Shown: positions 1-6,187 of the stretch, in pieces | Numbering within the stretch: the first letter of the stretch is position 1 | How the letters are laid out: each line of letters opens with the position of its first letter | From: Dehalococcoidia bacterium | Lineage (GTDB): Bacteria; Chloroflexota; Dehalococcoidia; JAUSJJ01 | Reading direction: 5' to 3' | Length of the DNA stretch: 6,187 nucleotides | Assembly (NCBI GenBank): GCA_030647705.1 | Contig: JAUSJJ010000031.1 | Coordinates: forward strand, 1 to 6,187 | Position numbers and translations under genes: made by a program | Notes under the pieces: model-generated | Databases searched by the model: none | Told to the model about the DNA's origin: nothing | The model's input: the letters and a program-made list of their open reading frames with translations, nothing else

Positions 1-15
1 GAGGGGGCGCCCCTC
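1..15 (-). other. Short GC hairpin at the end of the phosphomutase gene
   Basis: GAGGGG (1-6) and CCCCTC (10-15) can form a 6-bp stem around a 3-base loop that overlaps the last base of the phosphomutase stop codon. It could be, or belong to, the terminator of the glycogen operon. The T run that would prove it would lie beyond the left edge, so its role is undecided. Confidence 0.25.
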
Positions 16-1442
16 TACAGCGGCGGCAGTAGCGCGGAGTAGGTCTTAGACAGCGCCTGCTTCAGGGCGGCCAAATCTTCTTGAGTGTGGGCCTCCAGGT
101 ATATCCTCACCATGTCCTCGGTGCCGGAAGGCCGGGCCAGAAGCCAGCTCTGGTCGTCGAAGATAAGCTTGGCGCCGTCCTTCCTGTTGACCTCGACCAG
201 GCGCTTGCCGGCAAGCGTCTGAGGCGGGTCCTGGGTCAGGCGCTTCATAAGCTCCGCCTTGGCTTCCTCCGAAACCCGGACATTGGCCCGGCCGTTGTAA
301 AACCGGCCGTATTTCTTGAACAAGACCTCCAACTGCTCGCCCAGGCTGGCGCCAGCGGTATCGACCATCTCCAGGGCAAAGCAGTTGGCGAGGATGCCGT
401 CCTTCTCCGGGATGTGCCCCTTCACAGACAGGCCGCCGCTCTCTTCGCCACCCAGAACGGCCCCTTGTTCCCTCATCACCTCGCCCACCCACTTGAAGCC
501 CACCGGCGTCTCGACCAGGTCAAGGCCCAGGTCCCTGGCGATGGCATCGACGAGATGCGTCACCGTGACCGTGCGCACCACCGGGCCCTTCCAGCCCCGG
601 TTTTTGACCAGGTGCCACAGCAGGAGAGCGATGATCTGGTTGGGCGTCACATAAGCGCCGTCCCTGTCCACCACTCCGAAACGGTCGGCATCGCCGTCTC
701 CGGCCAGCCCCAGGTCCGCGCCGGTCTCCTTCACCCGTTCACTCAGCTCTCTGAGCGATTCGGCGGACGGTTCAGGAGATGACCCGCCGAAGAGAGGGTC
801 TCTCCAGCCATGTATCTCCTCCACCGATGCGCCCCTGTCCGCAAGAGCATCCTTCAAGTAACCGCGCCCGGAGCCGTACATGGGGTCCACCACCACTCGA
901 TGACGGCTTTGCGGCGGTTTGAGCAGAGTGCCGATATGGCGGGCGTAGGCCGGCCACGTGTCCATCGGCTGCACCAGGTTGCGATACTCGGCGGACGAAG
1001 GGGACGCTGCCCGGACGCCGTTGTGCTCCAACGTCGCCAGTTCAGCCTCTATCTTCGAGGTAATCTCCGGCCCGGCCGGGCTGACGTACCAGGGCATGAA
1101 CTTCATCCCGTTGTATTCGGATGGGTTGTGGCTGGCTGTAATCATTACGGCGCCCGCTGTTTGCTTGTCCACGATCGAGTAGGCGGTCAGGGGCGTAGGG
1201 ATGTCTCGTGCAGGCAAATAGCAAGGGATCCCGTTGCCTGCCAGGACGCTGCACACCTCTTGAGCAAACCGCTCCGACATGAACCTGGCATCGTAGCCGA
1301 CGGCGACCCCCTGGCTTGAGCGCTTCTCCTTGATCAGGAACGTGGCTATCGCCTGCGCCACCAGCCGGACATTGCCAAAGATGAACCGGTCATTCATCAC
1401 GGCTCGCCAGCCGTCGGTGCCGAAGTGTATCGTTGTCTCCAT
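15..1442 (-). CDS. Phosphoglucomutase-type alpha-D-phosphohexomutase
   Basis: This cytoplasmic enzyme interconverts hexose 6-phosphates and 1-phosphates, most likely glucose-6-P and glucose-1-P, which would supply GlgC encoded just upstream. All four signature loops of the superfamily are visible in its 475 residues. They are the phosphoserine loop TASHNP (102-107, catalytic Ser104), the Mg-binding loop DGDADRF (249-255), the sugar-specificity loop GGEESGG (331-337) and the phosphate-binding loop RPSGTED (437-443). The N-terminal FGTDGWRA (7-14) is also typical. A GEES loop is expected of glucose-specific mutases, whereas PMM/PGM has GEMS and GlmM has GEQS, so I favour phosphoglucomutase; mannose activity cannot be excluded. 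The length is normal and no key residue is missing. The ATG lies only 10 bases after the glgA stop. A GAGG (1456-1459, 13 bases upstream, inside the glgA end) is a poorly spaced Shine-Dalgarno, so translational coupling to glgA is plausible. The stop is TAG at 15-17. Confidence 0.93.
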   Translation of the reverse strand: METTIHFGTDGWRAVMNDRFIFGNVRLVAQAIATFLIKEKRSSQGVAVGYDARFMSERFAQEVCSVLAGNGIPCYLPARDIPTPLTAYSIVDKQTAGAVMITASHNPSEYNGMKFMPWYVSPAGPEITSKIEAELATLEHNGVRAASPSSAEYRNLVQPMDTWPAYARHIGTLLKPPQSRHRVVVDPMYGSGRGYLKDALADRGASVEEIHGWRDPLFGGSSPEPSAESLRELSERVKETGADLGLAGDGDADRFGVVDRDGAYVTPNQIIALLLWHLVKNRGWKGPVVRTVTVTHLVDAIARDLGLDLVETPVGFKWVGEVMREQGAVLGGEESGGLSVKGHIPEKDGILANCFALEMVDTAGASLGEQLEVLFKKYGRFYNGRANVRVSEEAKAELMKRLTQDPPQTLAGKRLVEVNRKDGAKLIFDDQSWLLARPSGTEDMVRIYLEAHTQEDLAALKQALSKTYSALLPPL

Positions 1443-1452
1443 CGTCTGTAAA

Positions 1453-2907
1453 CTACCTCGTGCGAGCCACGTAGTCCAGCGCCTGCCGGTACATGGCCTC
1501 GTATTTCGTCGCTGAAGCGTCCCAGGACAAGTCCTGCCGCATCACGCGGGCCACCAGGGCCTGCCACCCCTTTCTGTTGGTGCGGAAGGCGGCGAGCGCC
1601 CTGCGCATGGCTGCCAGCAAAGCCTGCGACTGGTACAACTCGAATACAAAACCTGTCCCGGAGCTCAGGTCCTGGTTCAGGTCCGCCACGGTGTCATTGA
1701 GACCTCCGGTGCGGCGCACGATAGGTACCGTGCCGTAGCGGAAGGATATTAGCTGGCCCAGGCCGCAGGGCTCGAACCTCGAAGGCATCAGGAACATATC
1801 GGCGCCACCGTAGATCAACTGGCCCAGCGGAGCGTCGAAGCCGATGACGACCGACATCCGGGAGGGGTGCTCCGCAGCTAACTGGCGCACCATCTCTTCG
1901 TACTTGGGCTGTCCCGTCCCCAGCACTACCACCTGGATGTTTTCGTTCTTGAGCAGATCGGCCAGCGCCTCTGTGGCAATGTCCAGCCCCTTCTGCTCGG
2001 TCATCCGCCCCACCATGCCGATCAACGGGAGGTCAGGGGAGGCCGGCAGACCGAATTTCTTTTGCAACGCGGCCTTGTTGGCGGCTTTGCCCTTCGGGTT
2101 GGAAGCATCGTAGTTCGTTGCCAGGAAGCGGTCGGTAGCCGGATTGAACTCGTCGTAGTCCAGCCCGTTCACTATGCCGACCAGCCTCTCCTTCTTGAAC
2201 CTGAGGAGTGTGTCCAGCTTCTCCCCGTACTCGGGGGTCAGAATCTCCCTGGCGTATGTCTGGCTGACCGTGGATATGTAGTCGCTGTGGTAAATCGCCG
2301 AACCCAGGAGGCTGGACAAGTATTGACGCATGGGGTTGTCAGATGGAACCCAGCGCTCGATACCTGCCCTGGCCGCAAAGCCCTGGTCGAACCAGCCCTG
2401 GAAGGCCATGTTGTGAATGGTAATCACGGTGGCGCTGGCCTTGAAACTGGGGGAACGTGCGGTCTTGATCTGGCTTATCGCCCCCGCCGCATGCCAGTCG
2501 TGGCAATGGACGACATCGGGCTGCCATCCGACGGCGCCCGGCAGTTCAGGAATAGCGAGGGAGAAAAGCAGAAAGCGCTCCAGGTCGTCCGGCTCGCTAT
2601 AGACAGCCTTCCGGTCATAGTAATGCTGGTTCTCCAGCAAATAGACCGGGACGCCGTTGGGCAGAGCTGTTTCGGAAATGGCGACCGGCTCAGTACGCCC
2701 CAGGAAGGGCGCCGCCATTTCCTTGAGTGGCTTAGCCGGGTACTTGTTGCGGTCGATGGTCGAGTAGCCCGGCATGACCACGCGAACATCGTGTCCCATC
2801 TTGCGCAGGGCTGCCGGCAGAGACCCCGCGACGTCGGCGAGCCCCCCCACCTTGGCCAGGGGACTGACCTCAGCGGCCCCGAAAAGCACCTTCAGCGGTC
2901 CAATCAC
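1453..2907 (-). CDS. glgA: Glycogen synthase, ADP-glucose dependent (GT5)
   Basis: GlgA transfers glucose from ADP-glucose to the non-reducing end of an alpha-1,4-glucan, the elongation step of bacterial glycogen synthesis. The 484 residues match the usual length. The N-terminal GT5 domain carries KVGGLADV (19-26), the ADP-glucose-binding loop equivalent to KTGGL of E. coli, then VHCHDWHA (133-140), IHNMAFQG (164-171) and IVNGLD (245-250). The C-terminal GT-B domain has GRMTEQKGLD (300-309; Arg301 and Lys306 match the E. coli catalytic pair R300/K305), SRFEPCGLGQ (376-385; Glu379) and RRTGGLNDTV (398-407). The start is GTG, chosen because it is preceded by a strong, well-spaced Shine-Dalgarno and places KVLFGAAEVSP at the N-terminus as in the family. 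The gene sits 52 bases after glgC and 10 bases before the phosphomutase, so co-transcription is expected. I see no truncation or frameshift. Confidence 0.97.
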   Translation of the reverse strand: MIGPLKVLFGAAEVSPLAKVGGLADVAGSLPAALRKMGHDVRVVMPGYSTIDRNKYPAKPLKEMAAPFLGRTEPVAISETALPNGVPVYLLENQHYYDRKAVYSEPDDLERFLLFSLAIPELPGAVGWQPDVVHCHDWHAAGAISQIKTARSPSFKASATVITIHNMAFQGWFDQGFAARAGIERWVPSDNPMRQYLSSLLGSAIYHSDYISTVSQTYAREILTPEYGEKLDTLLRFKKERLVGIVNGLDYDEFNPATDRFLATNYDASNPKGKAANKAALQKKFGLPASPDLPLIGMVGRMTEQKGLDIATEALADLLKNENIQVVVLGTGQPKYEEMVRQLAAEHPSRMSVVIGFDAPLGQLIYGGADMFLMPSRFEPCGLGQLISFRYGTVPIVRRTGGLNDTVADLNQDLSSGTGFVFELYQSQALLAAMRRALAAFRTNRKGWQALVARVMRQDLSWDASATKYEAMYRQALDYVARTR

Positions 2908-2915
2908 TTCTCGTC

Positions 2916-2923
2916 CCTCCTTT
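2916..2923 (-). promoter_or_regulatory. Shine-Dalgarno of glgA
   Basis: AAAGGAGG on the minus strand lies 8 bases before the GTG codon at 2907. It is nearly the full anti-16S complement and fixes the non-ATG start of glgA. It is much stronger than anything in front of glgC or the phosphomutase, so GlgA may be translated independently of coupling. Confidence 0.85.
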
Positions 2924-2959
2924 GGTTGTCTCCAGAGGTCACAACAGACCCGCTCGCAA

Positions 2960-4240
2960 TCACACCCTGTACCTCCCTGTTTCCTTGGCGCCCACAGTGC
3001 CGCCGCTGGCGACGAGATCGCTGGGGAAGTCGCCCGCCGTCACCCAGGGGTTGATCTTGCAGTTGCGTCCAATGCGCGTTCCTGATGGTATCTGGGCACC
3101 TTTCCCCACCAGCGTTATGCCGGTGTTGAGATGGGCAGGCTCCTGCTCATTGGGATGAAAATCACGCCCCCAGCCTACGTAACAGCCCTCTCTTACCCGG
3201 ACGTTCTTGTCAAGTATCGAACGGTCGATGACCACGCCTCCGTCGATTATGGCATCGGAGAAGATGATGGAATCTTTGACGACGGAGCCACCTTCAATGA
3301 AGACTCCGGGGGAGATTATCGAGTTGACTACCTGCCCGACGATGATGGCGCCCTCGCAGATAATGCTCCTCGAAACGTGGGCCATCGGTCCGATTTTCAC
3401 CGGGGGATAGGCGCGGAGGGCCGTCCTGACCCTCAAGTTGGGCCGATACAGATTGAAGTCCGGCAGGTCTACAATCAGGTCCATGTTCGCCTGCCAGTAG
3501 GCTTCCACTGTGCCCACGTCCCGCCAGTAGTCCTTGAAGGTGTAGCCGTAGACCCTGGTCTCTTTGATCAGCCGGGGCAAGATATCCCGACCGAAGTCGA
3601 AGCCCTGGTTGCGCTCCTGGTTCTCCTCCAGACAGCTCACCAGGCGGTCTCTGTTGAAGACGTAGATGCCCATGGAGCCGGATGTCCCTTTGGGCTCAGC
3701 TACCTTCTCGTAGAACTCGGTGATACGGCCGTCCTTGTCCTGATTGACGATGCCGAACCTGCTGGCATCCTGCGGCGCCACCTGCACGATGCCCACGGTC
3801 ACCTGTGCCTCTTTCTGCCGGTGATACTCGACCATCTGGGCGTAGTCCATGGTGTAGATGTGATCGCCTGCCAGGATGACCACTTCGTCACAGCGCTGGT
3901 CTTCCAGGAAGTACAAGTTCTGGTAGATGGCATCGGCGGTGCCTTTGTACCACTCCGCCTGCCGCCTTGAGACGTAGGGATGAAGCAGCGTGATGCCACC
4001 GTCGGTCCGGTCGAGGTCCCATGGTTTGCCCACGCCGATGTGAGCGGCCAGGGACTGAGGATAGTACTGGGTTACGATTCCTACGCGGTCGATGCCGGAG
4101 TTGGCGCAGTTGCTCAGGGTGAAATCGATAATGCGGTATTTCCCCCCGAAGGGTACCGCGGGCTTGGCCCGCGCCCCGCACAGGATGCTCAACCGCTCAC
4201 CGGCGCCGCCGGCGAGGATCATGGCTACTACCCTCTTCAT
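2960..4240 (-). CDS. glgC: Glucose-1-phosphate adenylyltransferase (ADP-glucose pyrophosphorylase)
   Basis: GlgC makes ADP-glucose and pyrophosphate from ATP and glucose-1-phosphate, the committed and normally allosteric step of glycogen synthesis. The 426 residues comprise an N-terminal nucleotidyltransferase fold and a C-terminal left-handed beta-helix of hexapeptide-like repeats (about 280-400). Visible motifs are LAGGAGERL (9-17), [17 protein letters not shown] (24-40), [12 protein letters not shown] (97-108), [12 protein letters not shown] (122-133; Asp126 matches catalytic D142 of E. coli), FYEKVAEP (176-183; Lys179 matches K195, the glucose-1-P ligand), SMGIYVF (189-195) and YWRDVGT (238-244). 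Two oddities are Ala23 where E. coli has the fructose-1,6-bisphosphate-binding K39, and EKV instead of the usual EKP. The ATG at 4240 keeps the full first beta strand ([12 protein letters not shown]) and follows an in-frame TGA at 4253-4255, but it lacks a good Shine-Dalgarno. The Met at codon 7 (4220-4222) has one. It is the first gene of the glgC-glgA-phosphomutase cluster. Confidence 0.97.
   Translation of the reverse strand: MKRVVAMILAGGAGERLSILCGARAKPAVPFGGKYRIIDFTLSNCANSGIDRVGIVTQYYPQSLAAHIGVGKPWDLDRTDGGITLLHPYVSRRQAEWYKGTADAIYQNLYFLEDQRCDEVVILAGDHIYTMDYAQMVEYHRQKEAQVTVGIVQVAPQDASRFGIVNQDKDGRITEFYEKVAEPKGTSGSMGIYVFNRDRLVSCLEENQERNQGFDFGRDILPRLIKETRVYGYTFKDYWRDVGTVEAYWQANMDLIVDLPDFNLYRPNLRVRTALRAYPPVKIGPMAHVSRSIICEGAIIVGQVVNSIISPGVFIEGGSVVKDSIIFSDAIIDGGVVIDRSILDKNVRVREGCYVGWGRDFHPNEQEPAHLNTGITLVGKGAQIPSGTRIGRNCKINPWVTAGDFPSDLVASGGTVGAKETGRYRV
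4231..4235 (-). promoter_or_regulatory. Possible internal Shine-Dalgarno in glgC
   Basis: GAGGG, formed by glgC codons 2-4, lies 8 bases before the ATG of codon 7. It is a better ribosome-binding site than anything in front of the annotated start. Starting there would give [11 protein letters not shown] and remove most of the first beta strand, which the family usually keeps. The site could therefore be chance, or it could mark an alternative start. Confidence 0.25.
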
Positions 4241-4266
4241 CTGTTGCAGAACTCACAATCCCTCAT
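4237..4266 (-). CDS. Possible 9-residue leader ORF ahead of glgC
   Basis: An ATG at 4264-4266 opens a reading frame for MRDCEFCNR. Its TGA (4237-4239) overlaps the glgC ATG in the ATGA arrangement typical of translational coupling. The ATG falls where the transcription start predicted from the -10 box should be (7 bases intervene), so it could be read as a leaderless start. It has no Shine-Dalgarno, and such a short frame can arise by chance. It is listed because glgC itself lacks a good ribosome-binding site. Confidence 0.2.
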   Translation of the reverse strand: MRDCEFCNR

Positions 4267-4273
4267 AAGGCTG

Positions 4274-4302
4274 ATTATGCCACATCCAGGGAGACGTGGC
4301 AA
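4274..4302 (-). promoter_or_regulatory. Sigma-70-type promoter for the glgC operon
   Basis: On the minus strand, TTGCCA (4297-4302, 5/6 match to TTGACA) is separated by exactly 17 bases from CATAAT (4274-4279, 5/6 match to TATAAT). The -10 box is preceded directly by TGG, an extended -10 element. Transcription should start near 4266-4267, leaving a leader of about 26 bases before glgC. The promoter lies downstream of the terminator of the preceding gene, where an operon promoter is expected. It was read by eye and not scored against a background model. Confidence 0.7.
4278..4301. promoter_or_regulatory. Inverted repeat over the glgC promoter, candidate operator
   Basis: A 24-base inverted repeat has perfect 6-base outer arms, TGCCAC (4278-4283) and GTGGCA (4296-4301). 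The arms extend to 9 bases with one mismatch: TGCCACATC-N6-GACGTGGCA. It covers most of the -35 hexamer, the whole spacer and half of the -10 hexamer, so a dimeric regulator bound here would block RNA polymerase. It lies upstream of the predicted transcript, so an RNA hairpin role for glgC is unlikely. The regulator is unknown and is not encoded in the window. Confidence 0.45.
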
Positions 4303-4362
4303 TGGGATGGGACCAGCCAAGTCGACGCACTGGAGCTTTGCTCAGCGGGGTCTTGTGCGCAG

Positions 4363-4400
4363 AAAAAAGGGGGCCGCAGGGTCAGGGGACTGCGGCCCCC
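4363..4400 (-). terminator. Intrinsic terminator of the flavin oxidoreductase gene
   Basis: On the minus strand, GGGGGCCGCAG (4390-4400 read in reverse complement as part of an 11-bp perfect stem with 4369-4379) closes a 10-base loop and is followed directly by six T residues (A run at 4363-4368). It begins 15 bases after the oxidoreductase TAG. The plus-strand side has no T run, so it should act only on minus-strand transcripts. It separates the oxidoreductase from the glycogen genes. Confidence 0.93.
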
Positions 4401-4415
4401 CGCGTGTTCTTCGAT

Positions 4416-6187
4416 CTAGATATCGTAGCCGACCCGTGCCGCCTCCCCGATGGCTTCGATGATGCTGCAGGGCTCCCGTGCATCGCCGACCAGGTAGACC
4501 TCGGGAACGCTGCCCTTGATCTGCTGGTACAGGTCGTTGTTGGCCTTGGCGCCGGCTGCCAGCACGATGCTGTCTACCTCGATGGCCTCTTTCTTGCCAT
4601 CCTTGCCGACGAAGGTCACTCTGTCTCTGGCTGCCTCTTCGACCTTGACTCCTACCAACGTTCTGATGCCTTTGGCCGATATCCTCTTCAGAAGCAACCA
4701 TCGAGGCAACAATACCATGCCCGTGGCCAGCTTGGGCATCATCTCCAGAATGGCCACCTTCCTGCCTTTATCGGCCAGGTACTCCGCAGTCTCGCACCCG
4801 ACAATGCCTCCGCCGATGATGGCCACCCGGTCGCCTGTCTGCGCCTTTCCGGTAAGCACGTCTTCCGCCGTGACGTAGCCGCTGGTGCTGAGTCCCGTGA
4901 TGGGTGGGATGGCCGGCTTGATGCCGGTGGCCACAACGATGGCATCGGGCTTCAGCTCCTGCACCAGGGCGGGCGTGACCTCGCTGTTCAACTCCACATT
5001 TATCTTGTACTTCCGTACCTGGCCGGTCAGGTAGGCGGCGAACCTGCCGATGTCGTCCTTCCCTGGGGGCGCAGCCGCAGGCAGCAACTGCCCGCCCAGC
5101 CCGTCGTTTTTCTCGTAGATGAGCACGCGGTGTCCTCTCATCGCCGCCAGGCGGGCCGCCTCCATGCCCGCCGGTCCTCCACCCACCACCAGCACCCTCT
5201 TGGAACGGGAAGCCGGCTTGAGCACGAACTCTGCCTCCCTGCCTGCGGCAGGGTTCACCGAGCAGCGCAGCGCGGCCATCTTGTTTACCGCGGCGTCCCC
5301 GCACTTCAAGCAGGCGATGCAGGGCACGATCTCATCGGCCCGGCCCGAGGCCGCCTTGTTGGCGAGCTCCGGGTCGCAGATCAGACCGCGGCCGATCGAG
5401 ACCAGGTCCGCCTTGCCTTCCGCCAGGGCTTTCTCTGCCAGTTCCACATTGAGCCTGCCCACCGCCATCACGGGCACTGTGGCTACCTTCTTCACAGCCT
5501 CGGCCAGCGGCAGCAGCTCACCCGGGATAAACGGCGAGGGCAAAGCGGCGTGCTCCCCCATGCCCCACGCCGAGATGTGGAGCATGTCCACTCCGGCCTG
5601 CTGCGCCATCCTGGCGATTTCCACGCCATCTTCCAGCGTCAGCCCGTTCTGTATGCCGAACTCGCGGCCGTTGAGCCGCGCCCACATGGGATAGTCCTTG
5701 CCCACGGCTGCCCTGACTGCTTCGATCACTTCGAGCAGGAAACGGGCGCGGTTCTGCACGTTGCCGCCGTAGGCGTCCTTTCTCTGGTTCGAGGCGGGCG
5801 ACAGGAACTGCCCGATGAGATAGTAGTGGGCGCCGTGGATCTCAACGGCATCGAAGCCGGCTTTCTTGGCCCGCGCCGCTGCGCCGGCGAACTTCTGCAC
5901 CAGTCCCTGTATCTCCGCGATGGTCAGTTCCCGGGGCACGCGGGCGCCACGCACGCCGAGGGTGACAGCCGAGGGCGCCACCGGTTGGAGGTTCTCCGCA
6001 TGCGATTCCCTGCCTGCATGGTGAAGCTGAAGCACCGCGCGGGCCCCGTGGCGTTTGATTGCATCGGCCAGCTCAGAAAGGCCGGGAAGGTACTTGTCAT
6101 CGTCGGCGGCAAGCTGGCGGGTTATGGCAATGCCCAGGGGGTGATCGACGCAGGTAATCTCCACGATCACCATGCCCGTGCCGCCCT
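4416..6187 (-). CDS. Old yellow enzyme / 2,4-dienoyl-CoA reductase family oxidoreductase, 5' partial
   Basis: This is a multidomain NAD(P)H-dependent FMN/FAD/[4Fe-4S] oxidoreductase resembling 2,4-dienoyl-CoA reductase (FadH) and related enoate reductases. The frame stays open to the window edge: GGTG precedes the first visible Met at 6173. That Met is internal, because the family starts roughly 45-55 residues earlier. Numbering from it, the FMN TIM barrel shows LQLHHAGR (48-55), HGAHYYLIGQFLSP (113-126; Tyr118 aligns with catalytic Y166 of E. coli FadH) and the phosphate-binding stretch VSIGRGLICDPEL (258-270). Then come the cluster cysteines C285, C288, C291 and C304, an FAD Rossmann motif GGGPAG (331-336), an NAD(P) motif GGGIVG (454-459) and the FAD-closing VGDA (562-565). 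His208 may be the second active-site acid. The third cysteine spacing is unusual. The substrate cannot be told from sequence; enoyl- or dienoyl-CoA, or another activated alkene, is likely. It has its own terminator and no evident functional tie to the glycogen genes. Confidence 0.9.
   Translation of the reverse strand, partial: GGTGMVIVEITCVDHPLGIAITRQLAADDDKYLPGLSELADAIKRHGARAVLQLHHAGRESHAENLQPVAPSAVTLGVRGARVPRELTIAEIQGLVQKFAGAAARAKKAGFDAVEIHGAHYYLIGQFLSPASNQRKDAYGGNVQNRARFLLEVIEAVRAAVGKDYPMWARLNGREFGIQNGLTLEDGVEIARMAQQAGVDMLHISAWGMGEHAALPSPFIPGELLPLAEAVKKVATVPVMAVGRLNVELAEKALAEGKADLVSIGRGLICDPELANKAASGRADEIVPCIACLKCGDAAVNKMAALRCSVNPAAGREAEFVLKPASRSKRVLVVGGGPAGMEAARLAAMRGHRVLIYEKNDGLGGQLLPAAAPPGKDDIGRFAAYLTGQVRKYKINVELNSEVTPALVQELKPDAIVVATGIKPAIPPITGLSTSGYVTAEDVLTGKAQTGDRVAIIGGGIVGCETAEYLADKGRKVAILEMMPKLATGMVLLPRWLLLKRISAKGIRTLVGVKVEEAARDRVTFVGKDGKKEAIEVDSIVLAAGAKANNDLYQQIKGSVPEVYLVGDAREPCSIIEAIGEAARVGYDI

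Noticed and set aside
81..782. Plus-strand open frame of 233 codons opposite the phosphomutase
   Set aside because: It is an antisense shadow of a gene with all its catalytic loops intact, and has no independent evidence.
2925..2945. Inverted repeat GTTGT-N11-ACAAC between glgC and glgA
   Set aside because: The stem is only 5 bp with an 11-base loop and no T run, so it is too weak to be called a terminator or processing site.
2062..3054. Plus-strand open frame of 330 codons opposite glgA and the glgC end
   Set aside because: It lies antisense to clearly conserved glgA and glgC coding sequence, its protein has no recognisable motif, and long antisense frames are expected in GC-rich genes.
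3131..3970. Plus-strand open frame of 279 codons inside glgC
   Set aside because: It is fully antisense to glgC. The composition (many Val, Asp, His and Gly) mirrors the codons on the other strand, and there is no ribosome-binding site or family motif.
4363..4400. Terminator acting in both directions
   Set aside because: The six-residue A/T run exists on one side only; the plus-strand exit side reads CGCGTG, so it fits minus-strand termination only.
6171..6173. ATG as the true start of the flavin oxidoreductase
   Set aside because: The frame continues upstream to the window edge with GGTG, matching the usual internal GG-G-IVE stretch of the family, and about 50 N-terminal residues would otherwise be missing.

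Overview
The window shows four protein genes, all on the minus strand, in GC-rich, densely coding DNA. It looks like an ordinary bacterial chromosome: I see no mobile element, CRISPR array, tRNA or rRNA. The proteins suggest a bacterium with a fermentative or anaerobic lifestyle. The GlgC and phosphomutase sequences, together with a 2,4-dienoyl-CoA-reductase-type flavoenzyme, remind me of Chloroflexota (Dehalococcoidia-like) genomes. That placement comes from memory of family sequences and is tentative.

In the direction of transcription (high to low coordinates), the window opens inside a large FMN/FAD/iron-sulfur oxidoreductase of the old yellow enzyme / 2,4-dienoyl-CoA reductase family. Its N-terminus lies beyond the right edge. 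It ends at 4416 and is followed by a textbook intrinsic terminator (4363-4400). The remaining intergenic stretch, down to 4241, carries a strong sigma-70-like promoter overlapped by an inverted repeat that looks like an operator. A very short possible leader ORF runs into the next gene.

That promoter would drive a compact glycogen-synthesis operon: glgC (ADP-glucose pyrophosphorylase), glgA (ADP-glucose-dependent glycogen synthase) and a phosphoglucomutase-type phosphohexomutase. The gaps between them are 52 and 10 bases. Together these enzymes would take glucose-6-phosphate to glucose-1-phosphate (phosphomutase), then ADP-glucose (GlgC), then linear alpha-1,4-glucan (GlgA). Branching enzyme and phosphorylase are not in the window.

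No wholly new system is visible. The most interesting material is the 175-base control region between the oxidoreductase and glgC. Further points are the uncertain translation start of glgC, some substitutions in GlgC, and a shifted cysteine spacing in the oxidoreductase's iron-sulfur motif.
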